Positions 55,060 to 64,000 of a stretch of 64,000 bases of DNA are shown one piece after another. The position numbers were made by a program, and so were the translations under genes. Under the pieces are notes generated by a model that made no database searches, was not told the DNA's origin, and worked only from the letters and a program-made list of their open reading frames with translations. Origin of the DNA: Flavobacteriaceae bacterium HL-DH10 (GTDB lineage: Bacteria; Bacteroidota; Bacteroidia; Flavobacteriales; Flavobacteriaceae); assembly GCA_031826515.1 (NCBI GenBank), contig CP134536.1, positions 3,354,501 to 3,418,500 on the forward strand, in the 5' to 3' direction. The first letter of the stretch is position 1; the number at the start of each line of letters is the position of its first letter.

Positions 55060-57615
55060 TTACGAAAGTGGGAAATTTTGATTTACCAATTGTTTTTGTT
55101 GATAAGCGTGATTGAAATACGTATCGGAAACCGCTAAAGAGGTTTCGTGTAATAAGTCACTTAATTCTGCTAATACATCATCAAGATTTTGTCTTAAAGT
55201 TCTATCATGATTCAATTCTAAAAGCGAAATGACATTTAAATTTTGAATTTTAGTATTGGCCTCAGAAATATGTTTTTTACATATAGAAATACTTTCAGAG
55301 TTTTCAGAATTTGGTAATCGGTCTATATCTTTTTGTATACGTCTAATTTGATAAGTTAAAGATTTTGCATACTCTTTATCTAGTAAAATTAAATTAATAA
55401 CATTTTCTATATTTAAGTAAGACCGGTAACTGTATCTATAAATATTTAGACTTTCATGACTTGTAAGTAAGGATTCTAAAATGTCGTATTGTACCTGTTC
55501 ATCTAGGTTAAAAACAAGTAAAGAACGGCATTTAGCAACGTTCATCATGGCTTGTTCAGATTGTAAACCAATAAAATACAGTAACAATCCTTGGCTTACT
55601 AAAATGCTTTCTTCAATAAGTCCCATAAAGGCAATTAAACGCGTAATAATGCGGTCTAGTAATTTTGAAAGATCGGCGATAGTGTATTTGTCGTCTTCTA
55701 TAAATTTTCGCCATTGCTTTTTTATGCCATCAAAAACACGCCACATATCTTTAGACCATAAGCTTCGTAAGGAATAATAAGCATTGTTAAAGCTTGATAA
55801 GGTTTGAGCAAAGCTTCCAGGTCTGTTTTCGTCCATTATTAAAGAAATAATTTCTTTAAGCGGATTTTTTAGAACGTCTTCGGAACCTTTTCCAACAAAA
55901 CCAGGAAATGTTGAAGTAATATGTGTTATTGATTGATATAGAAAAACTAAACTTTCGGATTCATTACGTTCATTATATTCTACATTATTCATTCTATTAA
56001 GCACCATGCGTAAATACCTAGCAGTAACAAGAGCTCTACCTAAATAGCGTCCCGACCAATATAAATTTTCGGCGGTATTACTAGGTAAATCATTGATATC
56101 TGAAATGGAAATTCTACAAGAACTATCCCATGAATAATTTTGAATATTGGTTTGTGTATCGTCTGAAACCACCCAAAAATCCTTACTTATACCACCACGT
56201 TGATTAGATACAAATAAGTTTTCGCGTTCGGCAGCAACACGTACTAATCCACCAGGCATTACACTATAACTGTCATTTTTAGCGATAGCAAAGGTTCTGC
56301 ACATAATTTTTCTAGGCTCTAAAATATCTTCTACAAGATTTGGTGCCGTAGAAAATGATATTTTTTCTTGAGCTACAAATTGGTAAGGCGCTAAGAGAAT
56401 TTCTTTTTTTAATGCGTTTAATGCTTTTTTATCTAGAAATTCACAGAAAAAAATGTTTTCTCTATTCGATCGATCGATACGTTTAACTACTAATTCTTTT
56501 AAATGGTTTAGTACATAATCACGTTCTTTCTTTTGTCCGCACCACCAAGAGGCTATTTGAGGCAATATTAAATCTTCTTTAAAGAAATATTTGCAAATAA
56601 CATTCATAAAAGGAATGAGTCCAGAATTTTCTAAAATACCACTTCCTACAGGGTTTACTATGGCTACTTTTTGTTCTCTAACAACATCTAATAAGCCAGC
56701 AACACCCAAATAAGAATCTTCTCGAAGTTCTAACGGATCCATAAAAACATCATCTACACGTCTTAAAATCACATCAACTTGTTTAAGTTGTTTTAAGGTT
56801 TTCATCCAGAGTTTACCATTTCTAACCACTAAATCGTTGCCCGTAACTAATGGATATCCTAAAAACGATGCCATATAAGCATGTTCAAAATAGGTTTCAT
56901 TATGCGGTCCTGGTGTTAAAATAACAATGTTAGGATTCTCTTTATTTTGTGGAGCCGCTTCAATAAGCATTTGATTAAACTCATAAAAAAACTGAGAGGG
57001 TTGCTTCACATTAATATCTTGAAAAATATTAGGCACCACTCTACTTAAGGAGTATCTGTTTTCTAAAGCATAGCCCATACCAGAAGGGGCTTGCGTTCTA
57101 TCGCTTACAACCCACATCCGACCATCTGGTCCTCTAGCTAAATCTGCCGAATAAATCAGTAGATTTTTAGACGTTTTATATTGAATTTGATCACATTGCC
57201 TTAAAAATCCGCGATGTGCAAAAATAACTTCTTGTGGAATGATACCGTTTTTTATAAGCTCACGCTTACCGTAAATATCTTTTAAAATTAAGTTTATTAA
57301 TTCGGCCCGTTGGGTAATGCCTTTTTCTATAGTTTTCCATTCATCTTGGTGTACAAGAAATGGCACAATGTTTAGATTCCAGGTACGTTGCATCCCTTTG
57401 GGGTCGTTATAAACATTATATGTAACCCCATTTTCGTCCATTAACCAATTAATTTCGTCTTGCTTAGCTAATAAATTTTCTTTTCCAATTTGGGTAAGAT
57501 TACTAAGTAACTTTTCCCAATTGGAATTAATAGACATATCAGATTTCAATACTTCATCATACTTTTTGGCATTAGAAAAATAATTTCGAAATAATATATT
57601 ACGATCTATAATCAT
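55060..57615 (-). CDS. Circularly permuted ATP-grasp protein fused to an alpha-E domain
   Basis: This 851-residue protein joins two families usually encoded separately. Residues about 1-500 form the circularly permuted type 2 ATP-grasp (COG2308-like), with YSADLARGPDGRMWVVSDRT, VILTPGPHNETYFEHAYMAS, VDVILRRVDDVFMDPLELR and VNPVGSGILENSG. From about residue 510 the alpha-E domain (COG2307-like) starts, with TAENLYWSGRYLGRALVTAR and further all-helical sequence. ATP-grasp enzymes join a carboxylate to an amine using ATP. It sits between the DUF2126 gene (17 bp away) and the second transglutaminase gene (one base away) in one operon. Confidence 0.88.
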   Translation of the reverse strand: MIIDRNILFRNYFSNAKKYDEVLKSDMSINSNWEKLLSNLTQIGKENLLAKQDEINWLMDENGVTYNVYNDPKGMQRTWNLNIVPFLVHQDEWKTIEKGITQRAELINLILKDIYGKRELIKNGIIPQEVIFAHRGFLRQCDQIQYKTSKNLLIYSADLARGPDGRMWVVSDRTQAPSGMGYALENRYSLSRVVPNIFQDINVKQPSQFFYEFNQMLIEAAPQNKENPNIVILTPGPHNETYFEHAYMASFLGYPLVTGNDLVVRNGKLWMKTLKQLKQVDVILRRVDDVFMDPLELREDSYLGVAGLLDVVREQKVAIVNPVGSGILENSGLIPFMNVICKYFFKEDLILPQIASWWCGQKKERDYVLNHLKELVVKRIDRSNRENIFFCEFLDKKALNALKKEILLAPYQFVAQEKISFSTAPNLVEDILEPRKIMCRTFAIAKNDSYSVMPGGLVRVAAERENLFVSNQRGGISKDFWVVSDDTQTNIQNYSWDSSCRISISDINDLPSNTAENLYWSGRYLGRALVTARYLRMVLNRMNNVEYNERNESESLVFLYQSITHITSTFPGFVGKGSEDVLKNPLKEIISLIMDENRPGSFAQTLSSFNNAYYSLRSLWSKDMWRVFDGIKKQWRKFIEDDKYTIADLSKLLDRIITRLIAFMGLIEESILVSQGLLLYFIGLQSEQAMMNVAKCRSLLVFNLDEQVQYDILESLLTSHESLNIYRYSYRSYLNIENVINLILLDKEYAKSLTYQIRRIQKDIDRLPNSENSESISICKKHISEANTKIQNLNVISLLELNHDRTLRQNLDDVLAELSDLLHETSLAVSDTYFNHAYQQKQLVNQNFPLS

Positions 57616-57632
57616 GTATTAATAAAGGTATG

Positions 57633-60600
57633 CTATTTTTTTCTTAAATCGAGTGTATATGGGAATTCAAAATTTATTGGAAGTTCTTTATAACTGAACT
57701 TTTTAGAACTACCTTGTTTTTTTACTGTTTTTGAACCCGAATTATCTTGATTTATTATTTCTTTTTCTGCAATATCACCTTGGGTATGACCAAATTCCCA
57801 AAAACGATTGATTCTTCTTGATTCTGCTTCAAAACTGTTTATTGGATAGCTTTCGTATGATCGTCCACCTGGATGAGCAACATAATAAGTACAGCCGCCA
57901 ATAGAGCGCTTATTCCATGTATCAATTATATCGAACACTAAAGGGGTGTCTGGCTCAATCGTTGGATGTAAAGAAGAATATGGATTCCAAGCTTTATATC
58001 GCACTCCTGCAACATATTCACCTTTAACTCCTGTATTATTTAATTGTACTTTAACCCCATTACAGGTTAGTACAAAACGTTCTTCAATAAAATGATTCAC
58101 CTTTACTTGTATACGTTCTACAGAAGAATCTACATATCTGGCAGTACCACCACCTGTCATTTCTTCTCCTAAAACATTCCAAGGTTCTATGGCAGCCCGT
58201 AATTCTAAATGGATGTTGTTAATTTCAACCATACCATGGAGCGGGAATCTAAATTCAAAGAACGGATTAAACCAATCTTCTTTAAACGGATAACCTGCTC
58301 GATTTAGTTGGTCTACAATATCTTTAATATCTTCTCTTACATAATGTTCTATTAAAAATTTATCATGTAATTCTGTGCCCCAACGAACCAAATCATGCTC
58401 GTAAGGTTTGTTCCAGAACCATGCTACCAACGTTCTAACTAAAAGATTTTGCATCAAACTCATTTGTGGATGCGGAGGCATATCAAACGCACGAAGTTCT
58501 AAAATACCTAACCTTCCTGAGGATGAATCTGGAGAGTATAATTTATCGATACAGAATTCAGCACGATGTGTATTTCCTGTTAAATCTGTTAATAAATGAC
58601 GAAATAATCGATCGGTTAACCAAAAAGGCACTTCGCCATTTTTAGGAATTTGACTGAAAGCAATTTCTAGTTCGTATAGGTTTTCCATACGAGCTTCGTC
58701 AATTCTAGGTGCTTGACTGGTAGCTCCAATAAACGCTCCAGAAAACAAATAAGAAAGTCCCGGATGATGTTGCCAAAAGGTAAGCAAACTTCTTAATAGG
58801 CTAGGTCTACGAAGTAGCGGACTATCGGCAGGGGTTAAGCCTCCTAGTGTTACGTGGTTTCCTCCACCTGTACCTGTATGTTTTCCGTCTAGCATGAATT
58901 TCTCTGTTCCTAGACGTGATTTTTTAGCGTGTTCGTATAAAGTTAACGTATTATGCGTAAGCTCTTCCCAGTTTTTTGCTGGATGTACATTAATTTCAAT
59001 AACACCCGGGTCTGGTGTTATTTTCATAGACTCCAACCTATGGTCTTTAGGTGGATCATAACCTTCTAAAACAATGGGGATATTAAGTTCTTTAGCAGTA
59101 GCTTCAATTGAAGCGATTAAGTCTAAAAATATTTCAGCAGAATCTAAAGGTGGTAAAAACAAGTATAGTTTCCCATCTCTAATTTCTGAACATAATGCAG
59201 TTCGTATGAAAAACATATTTTGGCTTTCTTTAGGACCATTCGTTTCAATGTCTTCATAGCGTGTTTTAGCTACTTTTTTAAAGCTAGGTAGCCTTCCTTT
59301 TGTTGAAAAATTATCAGGATCGTATTTTGGAAACTCTCCATGTTCTGGTTTTTTAATCAAGGAATCTAGAGGTAATCGTAAACCAATAGGGGAGTTCCCT
59401 GGAATTAAAAACAAATGATTTCTTCTAAAACTCCAGTCGCAGGTATACCAAGTGCCCATAGAGTTGTTTAATGGTAAAACATAACCAACCGTTTTAGATT
59501 TGCCATCATTTAAAATCTCCTTTAACTTATTTTTTACTAATAAGGCACCATCATCTTTTGTTGGGTCAATGTCTACGGGTAATTTACCTTCTTCCCACAT
59601 AAAATAAAAGGCATCTTCATAGGTGGGAACTAAATGTTTGTCGGAAATGCCTAAATACTTTGTTAGTGTTTCTAAGAATTTTTTATCGGCATCTTCTGGA
59701 ATCTCAGTGTTTTCAGAGAATAAAGAGAATAGGTTTTTATTATGCCAAATGTTTCTACCATCTTTTCTCCAGCATATTTCAATAGACCAACGTGGTAAAG
59801 GCTCTCCTGGATACCATTTACCTTGAGCTTGATGTAGAATACCTCCTTTACCAAATTCATCATACAATCTAGTTGACAAATCTTTAGCCAAGGCTCTTTT
59901 GTGTGGACCGTCGGCATCGGTATTCCATTCGGGAGCCTCCATATCGTCAATAGAAACAAAGGTTGGCTCTCCACCCATGGTAAGACGGACATCGCCTTTT
60001 TCTAGTTGTTTTTCAACTTTAAAACCTAGTTTATATATAGCATTCCATTGTTCCTCTGTATACGGTTTTGTAACTCTTGGTGATTCGAAAATTCGTTTTA
60101 CAGAATTCTCAAATTCGAATTCTGTTTCACAAACATCTGTGGCACCAGAAACAGGTGCTGCACTTTCAAATGAAGGTGTGCAGGCTAGAGGAATATGACC
60201 TTCGCCAGCTAATAAACCAGACGTGGCATCAAAACCTATCCATCCAGCACCAGGCAAATATACTTCTGCCCAAGCATGTAAATCGGTGAAATCTTCTTCA
60301 GGACCAGAAGGACCGTCTAAAGACTTTTCATCAGATTTTAATTGTACTAAATAACCAGATACGAAACGAGCTCCAAATCCTAAATGGCGTAATGTTTGAA
60401 CAAATAACCAAGCATAGTCTCTACAAGAACCGTTTTTTTGACCTAAGGTTTCTTCGCAAGTCTGCACCCCAGGATCCATTCTAATGTTATAATTTAAATA
60501 TTCATATATTTTTCTATTGATATCTATTAAAAAGTAAATGGTTTTTCTAGGCGTATAATCAATAGTTTTAATAAAATCCTCTAACAACGTACCTTTATCG

Positions 60601-60962
60601 GTAATTTCAAGATAGGGTAATAATTCTTTTTTAGTGGTTTCTTTGTATGTAAACGGATATTCTTCAGCATATTCTTCAACAAAAAAATCAAAAGGATTAA
60701 TGGTTTTTAAATCGGCTATAATTTCAACATCAATAGATAATTCTGTTGTTTTTTCAGGAAAAATTAATCGTGCCAAATAATTTCCGAAAGGATCCTGTTG
60801 CCAATTAAAAAATTGATTCTCTGGCGTAATTTTAATTGAATAAGCTTCAATAGGTGTTCTACTGTGTGGTGCAGGTCGTAATCTAAATATATGTGGTGAA
60901 AGTGATACAGGTCTATCGTATTTGTATGTTGTTTTATGAGAAATTACAATTTTTAACGCCAT
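57633..60962 (-). CDS. Transglutaminase fused to a DUF2126 putative amidoligase domain
   Basis: This 1,109-residue protein has an N-terminal transglutaminase module (about 1-270) with beta domain ALKIVISHKTTYKYDRPVSL and triad Cys180 (GSCRDYAWLF), His229 (LHAWAEVYLP) and Asp245 (WIGFDATSG). The rest (about 290-1,090) is DUF2126, described in Pfam as a putative amidoligase related to the glutamine synthetase/GCS fold. Motifs there include VRLTMGGEPTFVSIDD, TGTGGGNHVTLGGLTPADSP and GILELRAFDMPPHPQMSLMQ. It is the first gene of the operon with the ATP-grasp/alpha-E and transglutaminase genes. The pairing suggests peptide-bond making and trimming on an unknown target. Confidence 0.9.
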   Translation of the reverse strand: MALKIVISHKTTYKYDRPVSLSPHIFRLRPAPHSRTPIEAYSIKITPENQFFNWQQDPFGNYLARLIFPEKTTELSIDVEIIADLKTINPFDFFVEEYAEEYPFTYKETTKKELLPYLEITDKGTLLEDFIKTIDYTPRKTIYFLIDINRKIYEYLNYNIRMDPGVQTCEETLGQKNGSCRDYAWLFVQTLRHLGFGARFVSGYLVQLKSDEKSLDGPSGPEEDFTDLHAWAEVYLPGAGWIGFDATSGLLAGEGHIPLACTPSFESAAPVSGATDVCETEFEFENSVKRIFESPRVTKPYTEEQWNAIYKLGFKVEKQLEKGDVRLTMGGEPTFVSIDDMEAPEWNTDADGPHKRALAKDLSTRLYDEFGKGGILHQAQGKWYPGEPLPRWSIEICWRKDGRNIWHNKNLFSLFSENTEIPEDADKKFLETLTKYLGISDKHLVPTYEDAFYFMWEEGKLPVDIDPTKDDGALLVKNKLKEILNDGKSKTVGYVLPLNNSMGTWYTCDWSFRRNHLFLIPGNSPIGLRLPLDSLIKKPEHGEFPKYDPDNFSTKGRLPSFKKVAKTRYEDIETNGPKESQNMFFIRTALCSEIRDGKLYLFLPPLDSAEIFLDLIASIEATAKELNIPIVLEGYDPPKDHRLESMKITPDPGVIEINVHPAKNWEELTHNTLTLYEHAKKSRLGTEKFMLDGKHTGTGGGNHVTLGGLTPADSPLLRRPSLLRSLLTFWQHHPGLSYLFSGAFIGATSQAPRIDEARMENLYELEIAFSQIPKNGEVPFWLTDRLFRHLLTDLTGNTHRAEFCIDKLYSPDSSSGRLGILELRAFDMPPHPQMSLMQNLLVRTLVAWFWNKPYEHDLVRWGTELHDKFLIEHYVREDIKDIVDQLNRAGYPFKEDWFNPFFEFRFPLHGMVEINNIHLELRAAIEPWNVLGEEMTGGGTARYVDSSVERIQVKVNHFIEERFVLTCNGVKVQLNNTGVKGEYVAGVRYKAWNPYSSLHPTIEPDTPLVFDIIDTWNKRSIGGCTYYVAHPGGRSYESYPINSFEAESRRINRFWEFGHTQGDIAEKEIINQDNSGSKTVKKQGSSKKFSYKELPINFEFPYTLDLRKK

Positions 60963-61184
60963 AAATTGTGTGATTTAGATTAAATTGAGCAAAATATATT
61001 AACATAAAAATAAACTAATTTTATGTTTTAAAGCTTTTTAACTTTAAAAGAGAATACTCTGTTTAAAATATTTACAAGATTTTAAATATTGCTTGTGTAA
61101 AATGATGATTTAATGATTTTAGGCTTATGAATTTTAATATTAACAAAAGCATTCTTGTTAGAACAAATCACATTTACGAGTATA
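60963..61184. other. AT-rich spacer before the amidoligase operon and behind guaC
   Basis: 222 bp between two minus-strand genes. No open frame, RNA fold or exact TAnnTTTG element in either direction was found. It must hold the promoter of the amidoligase operon, but I cannot place it. Confidence 0.5.
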
Positions 61185-62225
61185 CTATTTGCTGTATACT
61201 CTATTTTCTTGCTCATTAACTCTAATAAAAGTTGTCCGCTTGGTAAGTTCCTTTAAACGAGCTGCACCAACATAGGTACATGTACTTCTTAATCCGCCTA
61301 AAATATCTTGTAGTGTATTTTCAACAGAGCCTTTGTATGGAACTTCAACGGTTTTACCTTCGCTAGCTCTATAATCGGCAACGCCACCAACATGTTTTTC
61401 CATAGCTGTAGACGAGCTCATACCATAAAATTTACGATAAGAATTTCCATTACGTTCTATAATTTCACCACCACTTTCATCATGTCCGGCAAGCATACCA
61501 CCAAGCATAACAAAATCTGCACCTGCACCAAAAGCCTTCGCTATATCGCCAGGAGATGAGCAACCACCATCACTAATTATTTGTCCGCCTAAACCATGAG
61601 CTGCATCAGCACATTCTATGATGGCAGAGAGTTGCGGATAGCCAACACCCGTTTTCACCCGAGTCGTACAAACTGATCCTGGTCCAATACCGACTTTAAC
61701 AATATCGGCACCAGAAAGAAGAAGTTCTTCTACCATTTCACCAGTAACAACATTCCCTGCAATGATAACTTTGTCAGGATAAAGTTCTCGTGTTTGTTTT
61801 ACAAAGTTTGAAAAATGTTCAGAATAGCCATTGGCTACATCAATACATATAAATTTTAATTGAGGATTTGCAGTAATTATGGCTGCTAGTTTTATAGAAT
61901 CTTGCTCACTTATACCAGTGCTTACTGCAATATAATTTAAGGTGTTTTCAGAGGAATTAGAAATAAATTCAGTCCATTCATTTTCTGAATAATGTTTGTG
62001 TATGGCTGTAAATAGATTTTTTTCAGATAAGGCTTTAGCTATTTCAAAAGTGCCAACAGTATCCATATTTGCTGCCATAATTGGAATGCCAGACCAAGTT
62101 AACGGACTATGTAGAAATTTGAAATCACGTTCTAAACTAACCTCCGATCTGCTTTTTAATGTAGACCGTTTAGGTCGAATCATTACATCCTTAAATCCTA
62201 ATTTTATATCGTATTCTATTCGCAT
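61185..62225 (-). CDS. guaC: GMP reductase
   Basis: This 346-residue enzyme reduces GMP to IMP with NADPH, feeding guanine nucleotides back to the adenine branch. The start [20 protein letters not shown] is typical of GuaC. The catalytic Cys186 is in [20 protein letters not shown] (numbering as in the E. coli enzyme). The substrate-binding [20 protein letters not shown] and [13 protein letters not shown] follow. There are no CBS domains, which separates it from IMP dehydrogenase. It stands alone. Confidence 0.93.
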   Translation of the reverse strand: MRIEYDIKLGFKDVMIRPKRSTLKSRSEVSLERDFKFLHSPLTWSGIPIMAANMDTVGTFEIAKALSEKNLFTAIHKHYSENEWTEFISNSSENTLNYIAVSTGISEQDSIKLAAIITANPQLKFICIDVANGYSEHFSNFVKQTRELYPDKVIIAGNVVTGEMVEELLLSGADIVKVGIGPGSVCTTRVKTGVGYPQLSAIIECADAAHGLGGQIISDGGCSSPGDIAKAFGAGADFVMLGGMLAGHDESGGEIIERNGNSYRKFYGMSSSTAMEKHVGGVADYRASEGKTVEVPYKGSVENTLQDILGGLRSTCTYVGAARLKELTKRTTFIRVNEQENRVYSK

Positions 62226-62297
62226 ATGTATTTTAGGTTATCTTTATTTTAGTAATATGACATTTGAATTTGAAAATTAATAAATTTCAAATAACTA

Positions 62298-62325
62298 TTG
62301 CCTATAAATACATATAATAGTTTTG
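62298..62325 (+). promoter_or_regulatory. Bacteroidota promoter for the hybrid kinase gene
   Basis: TTG (62298-62300), spacer 17 nt, TAGTTTTG (62318-62325). It lies 48 bp before the ATG at 62374. Confidence 0.5.
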
Positions 62326-62373
62326 TTAATTAGAATATTTATAAATAAGTTTGTTTTAAACCTAATCAAATAA

Positions 62374-63795
62374 ATGAAATTTCTCCCAGAGTCCATTAAA
62401 TCTATAAAAAAAAGAAGACTCTTATCCATACTTCTTTTTATGTCAATAGCTAGTATTCTTTTATTAGGATATAGTTTTATTGAAAATATAATTGATCTGG
62501 AAATCATTGTACTGTTTCTATTTATTATCGTTATCGGACAAGTTTTAACGTTACAATATTTTTTTAAAAATCAAATAAAAAATGATTACATAGTTTCTAG
62601 TCTGAATAATCAAATAGAGGATCTTGAACAAAGTGTTAATAAAGCTAATGAATTAGCCGATCATAAATCTATTTATTTGGCTAATATGAGTTATGAAATA
62701 CGTACGCCACTTAATACGGTTTTAGGAATGTTAAAAATGTTGAAACAAACCGAATTAGGAGATGATCAAAAAGCACAAGTTGAAATTGCTGAATATTCTT
62801 CAAGGCATTTATTGCAACTAGTAAATATGGTTACAGATAATGCAGATGTTGATTCTGGTAATTTTAAATTGAATTTATTAGCGATGGATTTAAAATCTAG
62901 TCTATCCTATATTTTTAAAGTTTTTGAATACCAAGCATGGGAAAAGGGATTAGAATTTGAATATAAATTTTTATTTGAAGAAAAGAATAGTAAGTTTTCA
63001 CTTTTAGGAGATAGTGTGAGAATTCAACAGGTTATCATTAATTTAATTAATAACGCGATTAAGTTTACAAACTCTGGAAAAATATCAATTATTATAGATC
63101 AAACAGTTGGTATAGATAATGATCAAATTGTAACCTTTTATATTAAAGATACAGGCGTTGGTATGCATGTTAACGAAGTAAAACACTTTTTAAATACCTC
63201 TACAGCTCTCAATCCATATGTAATTAAAGATTATAAAGGCGGCGGTTTGGGATTGTCTATTTCTCGTCAACTTGTTAGTTTAATGGGAGGCGAATTAAAA
63301 CTTGAAAGTAAAGAAAATGAAGGGTCTACATTTTATTTTAGTTTACAACTAAAAAAGACACTTAATGTAAAAACAGAGGATGAAGCATTTGTTCCAATAT
63401 TGCAAGAAAAGTTTAGTGTTTTAGTAGCTGAAGACAATAGAATGAATCAAAAAGTGATTAAGTTTTTATTAGAAAAACAAGGAGCCGATTGTACGCTTGT
63501 GAAAAATGGTTTTGAAGCTGTAGAGCTATATAAAATCTTAGATTTCGATATGATATTTATGGATATTTATATGCCAGATATGGATGGTTATCAAGCAACA
63601 AAAGCGATTAAGGATACTGAAAAATACAGAGTGACTAATACGCCTATAATTGCGGTGTCTGCCAGTGCTTTTGAGGAAGATATTGCCAATGCAAAACGTG
63701 CTGGAATTGATGAGTTTTTAGCAAAACCAATAGAGCTTGATAAGCTTAAAGAATTATTGGTTAAATATGCCGATAAAAAAGATGCTTCTGCTTAA
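62374..63795 (+). CDS. Hybrid histidine kinase with Tyr in place of the H-box histidine
   Basis: This 473-residue protein has two N-terminal membrane helices (about 17-40 and 42-62), a short coiled coil, then a HisKA-like domain whose H-box reads YLANMSYEIRTPLNTVLGML. In relatives the residue after the serine is the phosphorylated histidine (SHEIRTP); here it is Tyr107 (codon TAT, 62692-62694). The HATPase_c domain keeps its N box (INLINNAIKFTNSG), G1 box (IKDTGVGM) and G2 box (GGGLGLSISRQL). The receiver (about 348-465) keeps Asp in MIFMDIYMPDMDG and Lys in LAKPIEL. It has no extracytoplasmic sensor of size. Autophosphorylation on the usual residue should be impossible, so it may act as a pseudokinase or a phosphatase, or be phosphorylated by another kinase. 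Confidence 0.9.
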   Translation: MKFLPESIKSIKKRRLLSILLFMSIASILLLGYSFIENIIDLEIIVLFLFIIVIGQVLTLQYFFKNQIKNDYIVSSLNNQIEDLEQSVNKANELADHKSIYLANMSYEIRTPLNTVLGMLKMLKQTELGDDQKAQVEIAEYSSRHLLQLVNMVTDNADVDSGNFKLNLLAMDLKSSLSYIFKVFEYQAWEKGLEFEYKFLFEEKNSKFSLLGDSVRIQQVIINLINNAIKFTNSGKISIIIDQTVGIDNDQIVTFYIKDTGVGMHVNEVKHFLNTSTALNPYVIKDYKGGGLGLSISRQLVSLMGGELKLESKENEGSTFYFSLQLKKTLNVKTEDEAFVPILQEKFSVLVAEDNRMNQKVIKFLLEKQGADCTLVKNGFEAVELYKILDFDMIFMDIYMPDMDGYQATKAIKDTEKYRVTNTPIIAVSASAFEEDIANAKRAGIDEFLAKPIELDKLKELLVKYADKKDASA

Positions 63796-63797
63796 AA

Positions 63798-64000
63798 TTA
63801 TTTTACAGCAATCATACTTATTTCTACATTCACATCTTTAGGTAATCTGGCTACCTGTACTGTTTCACGAGCTGGTGCTGTAGCGTCGTTAAAATAGCTT
63901 CCGTAAACATCATTAATTTTTGAAAAGTCATCCATATTACTAATAAAAATAGATGATTTAATCACGTTTTCAAAAGTCATATCTGCTGCTTCTAAAACGG
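63798..64000 (-). CDS. ridA: RidA family protein, C-terminal part only
   Basis: The minus-strand frame continues through the right edge of the window, so only the last 67 codons are present (…VLEAADMTFENVIKSSIFIS to ISMIAVK). The text MTFENVIKSSIFISNMDDFS and ARETVQVARLPKDVNVEISM is the RidA/YjgF C-terminal half, with the substrate-binding Arg in PARETVQVARLP. RidA hydrolyses reactive 2-aminoacrylate and other enamines or imines. It is convergent with the hybrid kinase gene, with a 2 bp gap. Confidence 0.9.
   Translation of the reverse strand, partial: VLEAADMTFENVIKSSIFISNMDDFSKINDVYGSYFNDATAPARETVQVARLPKDVNVEISMIAVK

Noticed and set aside
55481-55777. Plus-strand frame inside the ATP-grasp/alpha-E gene
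   Set aside because: Antisense shadow of a conserved coding region with no promoter.

Overview
The window is a chromosomal segment of a Bacteroidota bacterium, most likely a (probably marine) Flavobacteriaceae. The evidence is low GC with strongly AT-rich spacers, TAnnTTTG promoter elements in place of the usual -10, a TonB-dependent receptor with a carboxypeptidase-like N-terminal domain, PG_1098/THUMP-like, DUF4159 and UMF1 family proteins, and a zapA-6S RNA-rny order. Most of the gene content is housekeeping. No rRNA, CRISPR array, IS transposase or prophage was seen. The genus cannot be fixed from sequence reading alone.

Layout. 1-3.7 kb: a broken CCC-motif membrane protein gene behind a DUF2752 gene, a small membrane protein with an Smr protein, a thrombospondin-type-3 lipoprotein and a cysteine desulfurase. 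3.7-7.9 kb: an M23 peptidase and TonB receptor operon on the minus strand. 8-11.5 kb: coiled-coil protein, zapA, probable 6S RNA, rny, then an 11-copy heptamer repeat touching the stop of xerD. 11.6-24.7 kb: outer-membrane proteins, aroQ, lpdA, NDH-2, msrB, an M48 lipoprotein, a UMF1 transporter with a decayed partial copy 0.5 kb downstream, and metE divergent from an Lrp-type regulator. 24.7-36 kb: clpC, gyrA with a TPR protein, an NlpC/P60 and thiolase operon, a PgpH-like HD phosphohydrolase and a tRNA-Ser/Pro/Arg cluster with a consensus promoter. 36-42.5 kb: a long minus-strand run of RNA-modification and envelope genes ending in tsaD. 42.7-50.3 kb: TamB, pfkA-gapA and a BadF-type sugar kinase. 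50.4-54.1 kb: a ModF-like ABC protein and an accessory island. 54.1-61 kb: a three-gene transglutaminase/ATP-grasp/amidoligase operon. 61-64 kb: guaC, a hybrid histidine kinase with an altered H-box, and a partial ridA.

The most interesting parts are: (a) 51.8-53.7 kb, a single-gene fusion of an ABC/AAA ATPase with a DUF4435/TOPRIM-like domain, resembling a fused PARIS-type (AriA-AriB) defence protein, carried on what looks like an integron-like gene cassette with an attC-like foldback; (b) 54.2-61.0 kb, a compact operon of a transglutaminase-DUF2126 amidoligase, a fused circularly permuted ATP-grasp/alpha-E protein and a second transglutaminase, which fits a predicted but uncharacterised peptide-ligation system; (c) the hybrid kinase at 62.4-63.8 kb, whose phospho-accepting histidine is replaced by tyrosine while its ATPase and receiver motifs are intact. 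Two genes (1-0.35 kb and the 3' end of tamB) show the same kind of lesion: a 7-A run where 6 A would keep the family-like frame.

Many convergent gene pairs are separated by near-perfect palindromic hairpins that can terminate transcription in both directions. Several genes have TTG as the only plausible start.
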